Assembly (NCBI RefSeq): GCF_016808335.1
Contig: NC_053146.1
Coordinates: 39,428,470 to 39,492,469, forward strand
Direction of reading: 5' to 3'
Length of the DNA: 64,000 bases
DNA from: Panicum virgatum
Lineage: Eukaryota; Streptophyta; Magnoliopsida; Poales; Poaceae
The position numbers and the translations under genes are program-made. Of the stretch, positions 55,511-64,000 are shown one piece after another; positions within the stretch are counted from its first letter, which is position 1, and the number at the start of each line of letters is the position of its first letter. The notes under the pieces are model-generated. The model was not told where the DNA came from. It worked only from the letters and a program-made list of their open reading frames with translations, and searched no databases.

Positions 55511-57357
55511 GTAAAAGATGTTGTGAGACTATGGGCAATATCATTGAAACGAGAATTTAGAGTCGTAAAGTCTGGCAGTAAAGAATATGAGGTGAAGTGT
55601 GTGAATGATGGATGTCCATGGCGAGTACATGCATTCAAGGGAAAATGGAAGTCGAACTGGAAATGTTCCATTGTGACAGAGCACACTTGTTTGCTGTCAG
55701 AAGTTCTTCCCTCGCATCGCAATATATCATGCGACTTTATTGCAAAGCAAATATATGGGTTGATTATGGACAACCTAAATTATGAGCCAAAAATGATTGT
55801 ACGACACATTGAGCAGACTTACCAGTACACCATTAGTTATTTGAAGGCATGGCGGGCTAAACAAAGGGTGTTTGAGATGCGGTTCGGCACATACGAGGCA
55901 TCATATGATAACCTACCTCGTATGTTATCCCAGGTTACTGCTAGAAATCCTGGAAGCTTTTATGATGCATACCTCGTACCAGCCGTGACTAGGGGGCAAA
56001 GAATTCTGCAAAGAGCCTTCTTTTGCATAGGTGCTTGTGTTAGAGCATTTCAGTGTTGTCTTTCGGTGATCTGCATTGATGGCACATTTCTGACTGGAAG
56101 GTATAAAGGTCAGATACTCACCGCAATCGGGGTAGATTGCAACAACCAAATAGTTCCGCTCGCATTTGCATTTATTGAGAATGAGAACTTAGACAGTTGG
56201 TATTGATTCCTTGAACGAGTGAAGGTTTATGTTGTTGCTGCACGTCCAGATGTGTGCCTTATTAGTGATAGGCATGCAGGTCTACTGCAATCAATACTGA
56301 AATTGCAACGTGGAACTGCGACAACGCCTCCATTGTGGCTCGATGTCCAAAACAGGTGGTGCATTAGGCATATGTCTGCAAACTTCTATGACCACTTCAA
56401 GAACAAGGATCTTAAGAACATGTTTAAGAGGTTGTGCACCCAAAATCAACCGAGAAAATTCAATGCATTATGGCAGATGCTTGATCAGTTGACTGCAGAG
56501 CTAGTGAAGGTAAGGGCATCAGGAACAGGCACGAGTCAGGCTGCAGAGGCTAGGGATTCAATTGAGAAGCCATTTTCACACTGGATTCGAGGTGCACCTA
56601 AGGAGAAATGGTCATTCCTTTATGATACCAACGGAATACGGTATGGTATTCAGACAACGAACCATGCAGAGTGTTTCAATATGGTTATGCGTCTTTGTCG
56701 TGCCTTTACTCTTGTGGGAATTGTTGAGTTAATCATGTATGGGTGCATGAAGTATTTCAGAGAGCATTACATGGCTGCAAGCATAAACATCAGCAACTCC
56801 AAAATTCAGTTTTGCACAAGAGTGACACAATATATGCAAGAGAAAATTGAAAAGGCCAAACTGCACCGCGTCATATCGACAAGTACAATGGAGCATAGAT
56901 TTGAGGTTCTATGCAAGGATAGAACTGGTCATGGTATCCGTAGAGATAGGGTGGTATATGAGAGTTTGATTACAGTAGATGGCAAAGCCTTCTGCTCCTG
57001 CATGAAGTCTAAGTTATTGCATTTGCCATGCTCGCATCTCATTGCGACATGTGCAGAGTCTGGGTTGCAGCCAGGAGTACTTGTTTCACCTTACTTCAGC
57101 AAGGAAGAAGTTGTATCCACCTGGGGGCATGAGGTATACGGGATTGGAATAGTGGGGCCTTTCATTCAAGATAATGAGAATAAGATGTTTATTCCTGATC
57201 CAGCCACTAAGAAAGGCAAAGGCCGCCGTTAGACACGTCGTATTCGGAATGGTATGGACGAGTCCGAAGCAAGCAAGGCACAAAAGCGTTGTAGCCAATG
57301 TGGAGCATTGGGTTACAACTACAAGAAGTGTCCTCAGATGCTCCAGAAAACGCATGG
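55511..57357 (+). pseudogene. MULE transposase, main part (right of the insertion)
   Basis: It resumes with VKDVVRLWAISLKREFRVVK, the Mutator DNA-binding domain with the CX4C-like KCVNDGCPW. The MULE catalytic domain follows, with Asp in ICIDGTFLTG (about 56070) and Asp in LISDRHAG (about 56255). A TGA at 56204-56206 replaces a Trp. The SWIM zinc finger FCSCMKSKLLHLPCSHLI lies at about 56991-57044. A TAG at 57230 precedes a zinc knuckle CSQCGALGYNYKKC, in which the usual His is Tyr. The length and domain order are normal for MULE transposases; the nonsense codons make it inactive as it stands. Confidence 0.9.
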
Positions 57358-57422
57358 GTAATACTCGGTTGTTTCATTTCTTTATCTTCAATGAGACACC
57401 TTACATGAAATTTGTTTTGCAG

Positions 57423-57767
57423 TCTTCCAATGCTTCAGAAAACTGTGGTTTTACTTGGTGGGTCGATCCTGCACCAATTGATTCTGTTCAGGAGTTCATC
57501 GAGTACCTCCAGATAAAGATCTTTAATCTGGAATGCAAGGTGAACCATTATGAGGAAGTGAGCGAGGGTAATAAAGACGACGAAGATGATGATACCAGCA
57601 ATGCTGCCGGTTCACAGGATAAACCATGCACTATTCCTTACTGCAACTGCCCTTGTCACAAGAAGGAGGGCCTTGCGCCTCCTGCACCACCGCCTGCACC
57701 ACCTGCAATGGATGGATACTACGGAGAAGGCTCAACGCAGTTTGCTACGTGGGGGTACGGCTACTAG
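57423..57767 (+). pseudogene. C-terminal extension of the MULE transposase gene
   Basis: An open segment in another frame follows a possible GT-AG intron (57358-57422, ending TTTTGCAG). It encodes ENCGFTWWVDPAPIDSVQEF, then an acidic stretch, a Cys-rich PYCNCPCHKK and a Pro/Ala-rich end with a stop at 57765-57767. The C..F.W.D pattern resembles the C-terminal half of a GRF finger. The proposed splice does not keep frame exactly, so either the border is wrong or an indel is present. Confidence 0.55.
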
Positions 57768-58253
57768 AACTACCCTAGTGCTAGTGACATGCTGCATCGT
57801 TGTGTTTGTTGTGTTTTTTTTTAAATTACCTAAGGCATATTAGGTTAGTCCAGAATCTGTTTATCGTAGTTTGCAACGGGTTCTGCCATGCCACTGCATG
57901 TGTGATGTGTGTTTCATTACCGTTGTATTATGATGTAAACTTGATGGTTCACATTATGTAATGCATTTCTTAGTTCTTATTTTTTATCGTTATATTAATT
58001 AAATGTGTGCTTTTTAGTATTCTAGTGACATGAAAAGCTCCGAAAATATTAAGGACAAGTTCAAAGATTTCATAGATTCTCGGCTACAACTGCAAATTAA
58101 TGGTAAAAGTTACAACACACAGAGTCAAGCTCTCAACTGAAAACATAAACAACTAATTGCAGTGGCATGTGCACGCAACAAGGTAATTTCTTGTTGCATC
58201 TAGACCTACGATGCCTTATGGAATGTAAAATGCCAGGATTACATGGTACTACT

Positions 58254-58843
58254 CTACTGAGTGCACCGAGGATATTTGCCCTTCCTAATTGCTTCGGGCC
58301 CGGCTTCCTTCGCACGGCGTGCCCTCTCTCGCTTTCTCTCCCTGTCAGCTTCACGTTCGGCCGCCGCCTTACGATCCACCTCCTCCATCCTCTTGCGGAT
58401 CTCTTCTTGCTCTTTCTTGCGCTTCTCCTCTTGCTGTTCCTCGTGCTTCATTCGGCGCCAACGTTCTGCAGCCCACCTTGCTTGTTGTTCCACAAAATCC
58501 TTTGCCTGCTGCGACTGCACGGTGTCGAACCACTGCATAAAATCACAAAGAGGCGGAGGAGACTTTGTCCAACAAAAGTTAGAATCATAACTCAATGTTA
58601 GGTCACAAAGAAAAATAGCGTCTGTTGTCCTGCTACCTTGGCCCGGTCTTTGCCGTATCGTTTAGGTGGATCATATTCGTAGTTCTCACACATAAAGAAC
58701 ATCATGCCATAGTCATCTCCTAAAACCTCAGATTGCATGAACTTGCATAACGAACCGCAGAAGCACATTGGCACATCAATTCCTTTAGGTACGGTGGCTT
58801 CACACTTGCTCCACGGAATGTAGGTTGATCCTGACGAAGACAT
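58254..58843 (-). CDS. MULE second gene: GRF-like zinc finger plus coiled coil, spliced
   Basis: Exon 1 is 58843-58637 (69 codons, MSSSGSTYIP) and exon 2 is 58562-58254 (102 codons plus stop). The intron is 74 bp (58636-58563), starts GT, ends AG and is phase 0. The 171-residue product has CFCG (residues 27-30), FFMC, and, across the splice, LCDFMQWFD. This is the spacing and W.D ending of GRF-type zinc fingers. A long Glu/Arg/Lys coiled coil (about residues 85-155) follows. It reads toward the transposase gene, its ATG lies 400 bp inside the right terminal repeat, and no stop or frameshift is visible. The placement recalls mudrB of MuDR. Function is unknown; nucleic-acid binding is an inference from the finger. 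Confidence 0.75.
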
Positions 58844-59151
58844 TGGCGCTATAGTGTGGTGCGCCAAATGACGAATAATGATTTCAATAATGCACATAGC
58901 GTATACCAAATCGATGCGTGAAAATATAGGTACTATCATAATTCTATTGTCTTATGCTGCAATATCAATAAGGTACTGTCATAATTCTATTCTAATTCAT
59001 AATTAATTTAAAAACATGTCTGTAATAGTACTCAAATTGTAATACTAAACGAGTGTTCTAAAGCACCAAATCCAATTCAGCTAATCCGCTAATTAAATTA
59101 AATTGTTATACAATATCAACGGATTCATACGGAAGTTACCGGTAGATCACA

Positions 59152-59482
59152 AGTGCGGAATTCGGCGGAGCTTCGCCGCTTTTCTTCTTCTCACCCCTTT
59201 TTTTTTGAATTTTTAGGCTCAGTTGAGAAGGGAATGGCGGCCAGGGCTTATATAGGGCTGGAGAACCCTGTCGCCTCTGGGGGGCGACAGGCCCCCTCCT
59301 CGGGCCAGGGACCTCTTTGCAAAATCAAAAAAAATTACATTAGGGTCCTGTCGCCCGTGGCTTGGGCGACAGGACCCATGTCGCCCCCTATAGGGCGACC
59401 GGGGGTATTTTTGAAATATTTCAAAACAGACATATATTTTTAAAATTTTAATTTTTTTTAAATATAAAAAAGAAAAAAGTCC
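59152..59482 (-). repeat. Right terminal inverted repeat of the MULE, with promoter
   Basis: Read on minus it begins GGACTTTTTTCTTTTTTATA and contains the CCGGTCGCCCTATAG block, CTGTCGCCC motifs, a TATATAA box (59249-59255 region) and CGCACTTGTGATCT (59152 side). The TATA box faces the GRF-finger gene at 58843, mirroring the left repeat and the transposase. Confidence 0.85.
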
Positions 59483-59491
59483 GCTCGTGTG

Positions 59492-60155
59492 CTCTTGCTC
59501 CGTGGGCTGCTCTACCTCTCTACTCAACTATGCTGGGCTGCTGTACTGGGCCATTTCCACCCACCATCCTTTAGCTGTTTTGGGCCGCTTTCAGGTGACG
59601 GGCCGGAGAGATACCTCGCTTCCGCCCACCACTAAGGCCTATGCCATAGCCCATTACTGTAGCCCTCAAAAATAAAACTAGTCCATTAATATACTAGGAC
59701 GGTGTAGTTGTTAAAATGTTTGTCCGATGCAACTTGATTTACAAACTTTCGAAAGTGCTTTAGTAGAGCAGCATACCGATGTCATGCAGGCAGCCAGGAT
59801 GATATATTTTTATAATATTATTCTTTACAAAATATGGAACTAGATTATATAGAATCCTGCCAGGACCCGACAAAAGCCCAGCGGAACGTGTGATGTGCAA
59901 AAACCGGAGGCCTCATTTCCTTCACTTCAGGGTCTCGCAAAATGAAAGATGGTATTTGTAGTTTTTTGGGCTCTTCTTATGTACTCACGGTTCACTGTTG
60001 GTTGGTGTCTTCACGTGGGGAGAGTACAGACCGGTTGAAACTGAGCGGCACACCTATGGTACGGCCCTTCTTTTCGAGGCATACCTAGTCCAAACTATCA
60101 AAGGAGTACGGCATTTTATCTGCTTTGCTTCGTCTTTTTCATTTACCAAAGGATT
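59492..60155. other. Unassigned flank between the MULE and a small DNA transposon
   Basis: Mixed-composition DNA without a supported ORF, promoter or repeat. Confidence 0.5.
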
Positions 60156-60159
60156 TTAG

Positions 60160-60860
60160 AATTTGGACGGTTACCCCCTCATCTCTTGCCGCGGACTAAA
60201 ATACAACCCCCCATCTACAAACTGGTCTAAATGACCCTCCTGATCTCTAGAAACTAGACACTAGCGTGGAACTGACGCCCCTAACTTGCTCTCTTAGAAT
60301 TTCTGAGGCATCACGTTCATTTTCTGAGGCGAGGGTACAAATTGGCCAACAGCTTGCCCAGAGAGCTCATTTGGAGCAGATGCTTGTTCCGAGATTAGAG
60401 GAAAGTGATTGGAGGAGAACACTAGCAGAGAAAGAGGACCAAGTCGTTTCACTTAGTGATAAAAAGTCAAGAAATTTGAGAAAGAAAGACTATTCTATCA
60501 GCATTAGTTGGTTGTGGTTGTCTTGTTCTTGGCATGATGATTAAGTGGTAGGTCTAGTGGCAAATGTAGCTTGGTTCAGCATGCTGTCTGTATTATCCAA
60601 AATATTTCCAGCAATGTAAAATGTTATGATAATGAATGGGTAATGCCTACTTTTCAATTTAGCTGAAGGTGGGCTAAAAACAATATGGCTGGGGGCGTCA
60701 GTTCCACGTGGCTGCTAGCATGGCTAAAAACCACAGTGGGCACGGGGGGTGGCGTGTCTGGTTTCTAGAGATAAGGGGGATTATTTAGACGGGTTTGTAG
60801 ATGTGAGTTGTATTTAAGACCCTAACAAGAGATGAGGGAGTTAATCTGGACTTCTTTCTT
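60160..60860. mobile_element. Small DNA transposon with long inverted repeats and coding cargo
   Basis: 60170-60290 and the reverse complement of 60690-60855 match in order: CCCTCATCTCTTG, AAATACAAC, CATCTACAAAC, GTCTAAAT, ATCTCTAGAAAC, AGACAC and GTGGAACTGACGCCCC. The right arm has about 40 extra bases. The interior is a coding-like segment (60266-60544). No transposase is present, so it depends on an unknown partner. The exact ends and target duplication were not determined. Confidence 0.65.
60290..60544 (+). pseudogene. Coding-like segment carried by the small transposon
   Basis: The open frame encodes RISEASRSFSEARVQIGQQL, a run rich in Gln, Arg and Leu (HLEQMLVPRLEESDWRRTL), then AEKEDQVVSLSDKKSRNLRK, and stops at 60544. 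It looks like a coiled-coil exon of a host gene rather than transposase. The first codons (60266-60290) belong to the inverted repeat. The source gene is not recognised. Confidence 0.4.
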
Positions 60861-62886
60861 ATAATTTTTATACACAAGAAGACTATGGTCAACAAGGGGA
60901 CGAGAAAAGATGCTGGTTGATCAGATCAGATCATATCACAATTTGGGAAACCAGAATTAGAAATTCAGTAGTAGTACATCACGAGCGGAGCTTGAGTCAC
61001 CAGGGAATCTTGCAAGTCCAGCCACTAGCTCGTTGGGGGCCGGATAGGATGCCTACTACTGCAAGGGCACGAGGAAAAGGACGAAAGATTCTCGCAAAGA
61101 ATAGGAGAGGGAGCAAGTTAGTGGACGTGATCGTCCCAAGATTGGTTCTCAAGCTCGTGGCATCCTCCCCGTCTCCGGCGACAAGATATTTTGGGCATCC
61201 GGGCGCATCAGAATAATGCTAGGAATGGATTCCTCTTCGCAGCCGCAAACTTCATGCGCAGAGGCCTTCGACAAACGATTGTGCGGATGCTCTTGGTCTT
61301 GGCATCTGCACGAATCAACCCGATGGTTCCTGGCTTCAACTTGCTGCTGGTGATCCATGGTATAGAGGCAAAAAAAAAAAGCAGAGACCTGTTCACACTA
61401 ACAGTATTCTAATGACTTGTGTTCAAAATGTGTGTACCATATCATGATGTATGCTAACAAACCATTTTGTTATGTGTGTAACAAAAAAGGAATGCAGATT
61501 TGCGGATTGCGACGTGCAACAACATAGAGTGTGGCATATCTATCATATCATCACTGATGAACATAATCATGCATTCCCCTACTCATGTTTGATGGAACCC
61601 TGAGCAATGATTCCTCACCAGGTTAAGCATTGGCCACTACCATTCAGTCCAAGAAGATCTTCCATTTCTTTTTTTTTCTTTTTTGAAAAGAAAGATCTTC
61701 CATTTCTTAGCTCGCCTGTTAGGGCACGTTGTCGGCGCAATTCTGAAAGATGTCTCATACATATCGTATGCCTGTCTGGCAAAGGACTAATTTTAGCTTT
61801 GACAGCCAGACATGGACCCCCCGACGTACATGTCAGACAGCTATTTCTGTTACGCAAAAAGACAGGGGCCGCGAGCACGCCAGGACATCTCACATGTGCC
61901 GCAGCCCTGAACCACAATTGAGAATTGAAGAATCAAAAGGACAGACGGGGGATTGTCCAAGACCCAGAAGCCCAGGGTGCCTATCCTGGGAACCAGACAA
62001 AACAACACAGAGCAATGCACTGCAAGCTGGTCCGGACACAGGACAGGTGCATGGTTAAGAAGCAAATGCAGGTTGCCAGGCAATGGTAGATCTGTAGTTC
62101 ATGTCCAGGTTATGATTATGTCTAAGTGTAATGGTAGCCACCATAGAAGTGGCTGGAAATGCTGAAACTATAGTGGCTTGTTTATGCATATAGAAAGATT
62201 TGAGTGGTTACTTGAGTATACTCTGATCAACAATCTTATATAGTGTCTTGTTTATGCATATAGAAAGATTGTGCGTTCATTGATCTGAGAAACTGATTCT
62301 GGCAAGAAGCGCCCAACAAATTTACAGAAAGTGTAACGTTAAAAAAAATACAGAAAGTGGTATTATTACTACCAGTTACTTCAGACTACCATCCTATAGG
62401 CAAAATCATATGCAAATACAGTAGTACATAGGAATGCTGTAGCCTGTAGGAATATGGATGAATCGATTTTTTCCATATACATACTAGTTTCAAGCTGCCA
62501 TAGCAACCGAGAAAATACAGGAGTACCACACAATTTTACCCGCCATTCAATAAGCTTACAGATTCACGAACATCAAACACCCACAATCTTGACAGTGCAA
62601 GCAAAATCAAATGGGCATGATCTTAAAAAGAGCATCATAATCTAATGCAAGGAATATAATATAGTTACCATGATAGGGAGAGCAGAACAACTGGTGAACA
62701 ACCAGACAATTGAAGGATGAACTCACCCTTCCACTGCATAGACAGTCACTGGCCAACACGAAAAATTCGAACCCGACTCCAGCGGGTAATGATCAATCTC
62801 TCGAAACAACTGAGAAATAATCAGATACTTGCATGCATACAAGGGTCAACACCACCAGTTGCCTGAAACTTCAATCCTTCTCCCAC
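60861..62886. other. Unassigned region downstream of the desaturase gene
   Basis: No gene is identified. 61000-61370 is moderately GC-rich with open frames on both strands (for example minus 61396-61208, SSKLKPGTIGLIRADAKTKS) that could be a decayed or partial host exon. A 24-bp direct repeat occurs at 62177-62200 and 62247-62270. 61655-61710 has a repeated AAGATCTTCCATTTCTT around a T run. The part just below 62886 should contain the desaturase 3' untranslated region. Confidence 0.45.
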
Positions 62887-64000
62887 TTATCCATGGGTGT
62901 TCACAGCCTCCCAGACCAAATTCTTCGGCGCCGCACCACTTGTGGCATTCCTAGCCTGCAATGCAGCAGCCCTCAGTGTCTTCCATGTAAGCACATTTGC
63001 ATCCCAGAATGAGGCTGCAGAATATGGCAGCCCATGCTTCTTGCAAAGATCACGCACGTAGGGCGCGACCTTCCGAAGGTGGCACCGAGGTAGACGGGGG
63101 AAGAGATGGTGCTCAATCTGAAATTGCAGGCCGCCATGGAACCAATCCATCCACGGGGAGCACAAGATGTCGAGCGTGCCCGCCGTCTGCTTCTCGAACC
63201 AGTCATTCCCCTTTGGCGGCCCGACATACACCTCCGACGAGAAATGGTTCAGGCAGAATTGGACGTGCTGAATCCCGCAGATTGTGAAGCTGGAAAGCAC
63301 GAACGCTACCCTCTCCCACCAATTGGGCAGGCAGGACACCAGCAACGGGTACCAGGCCCAGAATGCGGCAACCCCGGCGATCTCAAGAAACCGCTGCGGC
63401 ACCCTCTTCTCGGTGAGGACGAAGAGGGCGGACTGGGTGAGAAGATTTATCCTGGCGACGCACATGACGGGGTAGAAGGTCCAGTGCTGGTAGCTGATGA
63501 GGAATTTGGAGGCGGCATCGAAGGCCATGGTGCGGCGGTAGAAGTAGGACCAGATGTTGGCAAAGAGCTTGGGGGAGACGGCGAAGAGCGGCATGTGCTG
63601 GAGGTCCGGGTCGTGGTCGAGGCTGTTGCAGGCGATGTGGTGCGTGTTGTGGTTGCATTTCCACCAGGCGATGCTGAGGCCGGTGAGGCAGTTGCCGGAG
63701 AGGATCTGGAGGACGCGGTTGAGGAGCGGGTAGCCCGTGATGCGGTGGTGGCCCGAGTCGTGGCCCATCCAGCCGGACTGGATCCAGATGAAGCCGATGA
63801 GGCCGCCGGCGAGGAGGTGCGCGGAGGCGGTGGCGCAGGCGAGGATGAGGTAGAGCGCGGCGCTGAAGAGCGTGACCATGATGGCGAGCAGGACCTTGGG
63901 TGTGGGGCCGACGCGTTCGAAGAGGCCCGCGGAGGAGAACTGCGCGAGGAGGCGGCGGTAGTCGGCGGATGCCGGGGAGACGGTGTAGTCGGAGAGGCGG
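62887..64000 (-). CDS. SLD: Delta-8 sphingolipid (long-chain base) desaturase, 5' end outside window
   Basis: An ER membrane front-end desaturase that introduces the delta-8 double bond into sphingoid long-chain bases. The open frame enters at the right edge (SDYTVSPASADYRRLLAQFS) and stops at 62887 without an intron. Three histidine boxes are present: HDSGHH, HNTHH and, near the C-terminus, QIEHH, whose first-position Gln is the mark of cytochrome-b5-fusion desaturases. Hydrophobic segments lie before box 1 (LFSAALYLILACATASAHLL) and between boxes 2 and 3. About 371 codons are visible. The missing N-terminus should contain the cytochrome b5 domain. No stops or frameshifts are seen, so this looks like a functional gene. 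A related delta-6-type acyl desaturase is the alternative, but in grasses the sphingolipid enzyme is the usual member. Confidence 0.92.
   Translation of the reverse strand, partial: RLSDYTVSPASADYRRLLAQFSSAGLFERVGPTPKVLLAIMVTLFSAALYLILACATASAHLLAGGLIGFIWIQSGWMGHDSGHHRITGYPLLNRVLQILSGNCLTGLSIAWWKCNHNTHHIACNSLDHDPDLQHMPLFAVSPKLFANIWSYFYRRTMAFDAASKFLISYQHWTFYPVMCVARINLLTQSALFVLTEKRVPQRFLEIAGVAAFWAWYPLLVSCLPNWWERVAFVLSSFTICGIQHVQFCLNHFSSEVYVGPPKGNDWFEKQTAGTLDILCSPWMDWFHGGLQFQIEHHLFPRLPRCHLRKVAPYVRDLCKKHGLPYSAASFWDANVLTWKTLRAAALQARNATSGAAPKNLVWEAVNTHG

Larger units (their letters stand above)
37846..59491 (+). mobile_element. Mutator-like element with two convergent genes, split by a Gypsy element
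   Basis: Inverted termini (37855-38226 and 59152-59482) are flanked by a 9-bp duplication GCTCGTGTG (37846-37854, 59483-59491), the size expected for Mutator. Without the 16.2-kb Tat-2 insertion the element is about 5.4 kb. It carries a transposase gene on plus and a GRF-type zinc-finger gene on minus, each starting next to one terminal repeat. The insertion lies inside the transposase gene. The transposase has nonsense codons, so the element is not autonomous. Confidence 0.92.

Overview
This window is nuclear DNA from a plant, almost certainly a grass. It holds an L-type lectin receptor kinase gene, the 3' part of a delta-8 sphingolipid desaturase gene, and a dense nest of plant LTR retrotransposons (SIRE-type Copia; Athila, CRM-like and Tat-type Gypsy) and Mutator-like DNA elements (MULEs). 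I see no prokaryotic, organellar or viral genome organisation. I found no tRNA or rRNA gene by eye. All repeat counts and identities below are by eye.

Layout. 1-735 is a gag fragment of a Tat-type Gypsy family (called Tat-2 here), joined at about 735 to the 5' half of a decayed MULE on the minus strand (to about 2240). 2241-5361 is unassigned DNA with repeat relics. 5367-29193 is one SIRE-type Copia element with two LTRs and a perfect 5-bp target duplication (GCTCT). Its pol is gone and is replaced by a chain of three other elements: an Athila 5' LTR plus gag (9631-12500), a gag-only CRM-like element (12501-16248) and a Tat-type Gypsy body with its 3' LTR (Tat-1, 16249-25749). 29957-32280 is a two-exon lectin receptor kinase, the only complete host gene. 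32680-34625 is a minus-strand solo LTR with target duplication AGCAG. 34631-37845 is AT/T-rich repeat DNA around a GAACCGGTT-type inverted-repeat element. 37855-59482 is a MULE with a 9-bp target duplication (GCTCGTGTG). It is split by a full-length Tat-2 Gypsy element (39286-55505, minus strand, target duplication AAGCC), which is itself split by a 2.7-kb solo LTR (51025-53700, target duplication CTTGG). 60160-60860 is a small inverted-repeat transposon carrying a coding-like piece. 62887-64000 is the desaturase, cut by the window edge.

How the parts work together. The MULE keeps two convergent genes, a nonsense-riddled transposase on plus and an apparently intact, spliced GRF-type zinc-finger gene on minus. 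Each is fed by a TATA box inside its own terminal inverted repeat, as in MuDR. Both Tat elements have an extra RNase H domain and carry antisense genes between pol and the 3' LTR: a Transposase_28-type gene in Tat-1, and a plant-mobile-domain gene plus a Ser/acidic-rich gene in Tat-2.

The least explained signals are regulatory. The U3 regions of two different SIRE-type LTR families carry tandem units of about 96-97 bp, each with a doublet of CG-rich palindromes, ending 80-90 bp before the TATA box. In two families the TATA box itself lies inside a perfect inverted repeat. The heptamer AGCCGAT is spread on both strands about 36 times through Tat-2 but is absent from the LTR nested inside it.
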